Of a stretch of DNA of 64,000 nt, positions 62,960 through 64,000 are shown one piece after another. Below the pieces are notes generated by a model. The model was given only the letters and a program-made list of their open reading frames with translations. It did no database searches and had not been told where the DNA came from. Position 1 is the first letter of the stretch; each line of letters starts with the position of its first letter. The position numbers were made by a program, and so were the translations under genes. Source of the stretch: Eptesicus fuscus (taxonomy: Eukaryota; Chordata; Mammalia; Chiroptera; Vespertilionidae); the NCBI RefSeq assembly GCF_027574615.1, contig NC_072487.1, forward strand, positions 75,172,290-75,236,289. The letters run 5' to 3'.

Positions 62960-63423
62960 GCATGTTTGTTTTAACAGGCTATTTTTTAGAGCAGTTTTAG
63001 GTTCACAGCAACATTGAGCAGAAGATACAGCCATTTGCCATCAGCGTTCTGGCCTCACATATGCACAGCCTCCTCATTAGCAACATCCCCTCCAGAACGG
63101 CGCATTTGTTACATGAACCTGATTGACAGTCATTGTCACCCAGAGTCCATAGTTTACCTTAGGGACCGCGCTTGGTGGTGTGCATTCTGTGGATTTGCAC
63201 AAATGTGTGATGACGTGTGTCTACCCTAATAGTGTCATACAGAGTGTCGCTGCCCTGAAGTCAGTCCTGCCAGGAGGAGCTCCGTGTGTTTGCTCGATGC
63301 CTCCTGCTGGGGACCACCGTGTCCTTCGCAGATACACATCCTTAGAACCTGCCCGCTCACATCGCGTCTTCCCTTGGACCCCCCCACGCCAGAGGCTGTG
63401 CTCCACTCAGGGAGAAGGCTAGC
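62960..63423 (-). mobile_element. L1M-like LINE 3' fragment
   Basis: 'GAGCAGTTTTAGGTTCACAG', 'TTTGTTACATGAACCTGATT' and 'GAGTCCATAGTTTACCTTAG' match the reversed 3' region of L1MB/L1MC-type elements. Confidence 0.65.
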
Positions 63424-63435
63424 GTGCTTCCATTT

Positions 63436-63683
63436 CTTCTTCTTGTTAATCCTCACCAAGGACATTTTTTCCTTGATTTTTAGAGAGTGGAAGAGAGAGG
63501 GAAAGACAGAAATATCGATGTGAGAGAGAGACATCAATTGGTTGCCTCCTGCATGAGCCTCAACCAGGGCCCGGGCAGGGGAGGAGCCTGCAACTAAGGT
63601 ACATGCCCTTGACCAGAATCGAACCCGGGACCCTTTGGTCCGCAGGCCGACGCTCTATCCACTGACCCAAACCTGCTAGGGCT
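63436..63683 (-). mobile_element. VES SINE (long form) with target duplication
   Basis: A long reversed form with the extra 'TTAATCCTCACCAAGGACAT' tail segment. The duplication GTGCTTCCATTT is perfect at 63424-63435 and 63684-63695. Confidence 0.92.
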
Positions 63684-64000
63684 GTGCTTCCATTTTTGAT
63701 CCCCGGATTCAGTGAAGGGCTCCCCAGCCCCTCCTGAGTGTCAGGGACCAACAGAGAAGAGGCCCTGCCCTGGGAGGCCTGGGGAGGCGCGGCCTGCAGG
63801 GACCGGGGCCTGGTCTGCGGAAAGCAGCCCGTTCTCCAGCTCTGCCGGGGGCTGGGCCCAGCGGGTCCGCCGCACCTGTGCTTCTGCCCGTCACTCAGAA
63901 ACGCTCCCGTGTGCAGGTTACGGTGACTGTCTGCCTTGGCAGGCTTTCTTTCCAGGTGTCACCTGTAACGGAGCAGTCTCACGCTGTAACAGGAGGACGT

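Larger units (their letters stand above)
59034..64000 (+). other. GPR107: GPR107 intron 17, continuing past the window
   Basis: The first 3.7 kb is GC-rich, unique-looking sequence with no repeat or exon that I recognise. From 62735 on there are a SINE, an L1M fragment and another SINE. No sequence encoding the expected tail (a lysine-rich MKKVKK-like motif in human) was found, so the final exon must be downstream. Confidence 0.75.

Noticed and set aside
59034..64000. Search for the final GPR107 tail exon
   Set aside because: No acceptor followed by codons for the expected lysine-rich tail was found, so the gene was left open at the right edge.

Overview
The window is nuclear DNA of a mammal, almost certainly a vespertilionid (vesper) bat. 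Two repeat signatures support this. About twenty tRNA-derived VES-type SINEs occur on both strands. Several Helitron copies of the HeliBat type also occur; these end in a CTAG preceded by a short palindrome and are known mainly from vesper bats. The window holds no complete gene: it contains the 5' end of one gene and most of another, in divergent (head-to-head) arrangement.

Left part (1 to about 6.4 kb, minus strand): first coding exon, CpG-island promoter and part of intron 1 of FNBP1 (formin-binding protein 1, FBP17). Only the eight codons MSWGTELW are coding. A 6 kb intergenic stretch follows with MIR fragments, one SINE and a HeliBat 5' end.

Right part (12.3 kb to the window end, plus strand): GPR107, a Golgi seven-transmembrane protein with an N-terminal luminal GOLD-like region. 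Seventeen coding exons (12393 to 59033) can be placed to the base. Their reading phases join without error, giving 524 complete codons: signal peptide, luminal domain with three N-glycosylation sequons and a KSKR furin-type site, then TM1 to TM7 and the start of the acidic cytoplasmic tail. The last coding exon or exons, about 30 residues by comparison with the human protein as I remember it, lie beyond 64000. Sixteen of the donors used, including the one after exon 17, are GT; intron 14 uses a GC donor.

The introns are filled with mobile elements of several ages: old MIR, L2 and L1M fragments; a decayed hAT transposon with transposase-like sequence (about 49.3 to 51.0 kb); small hAT elements with intact ends and target duplications; VES SINEs; and young HeliBats inserted into the older elements. 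The most unusual structures are a head-to-head HeliBat pair, a composite HeliBat carrying an L1-like segment inside the hAT fossil, two short tandem hAT miniatures, and an upstream ORF overlapping GPR107 exon 1. I see no previously undescribed gene system; the novelty is in mobile-element architecture and fine gene structure. Assignments rest on memory of protein families and repeat consensus sequences; no searches were run.
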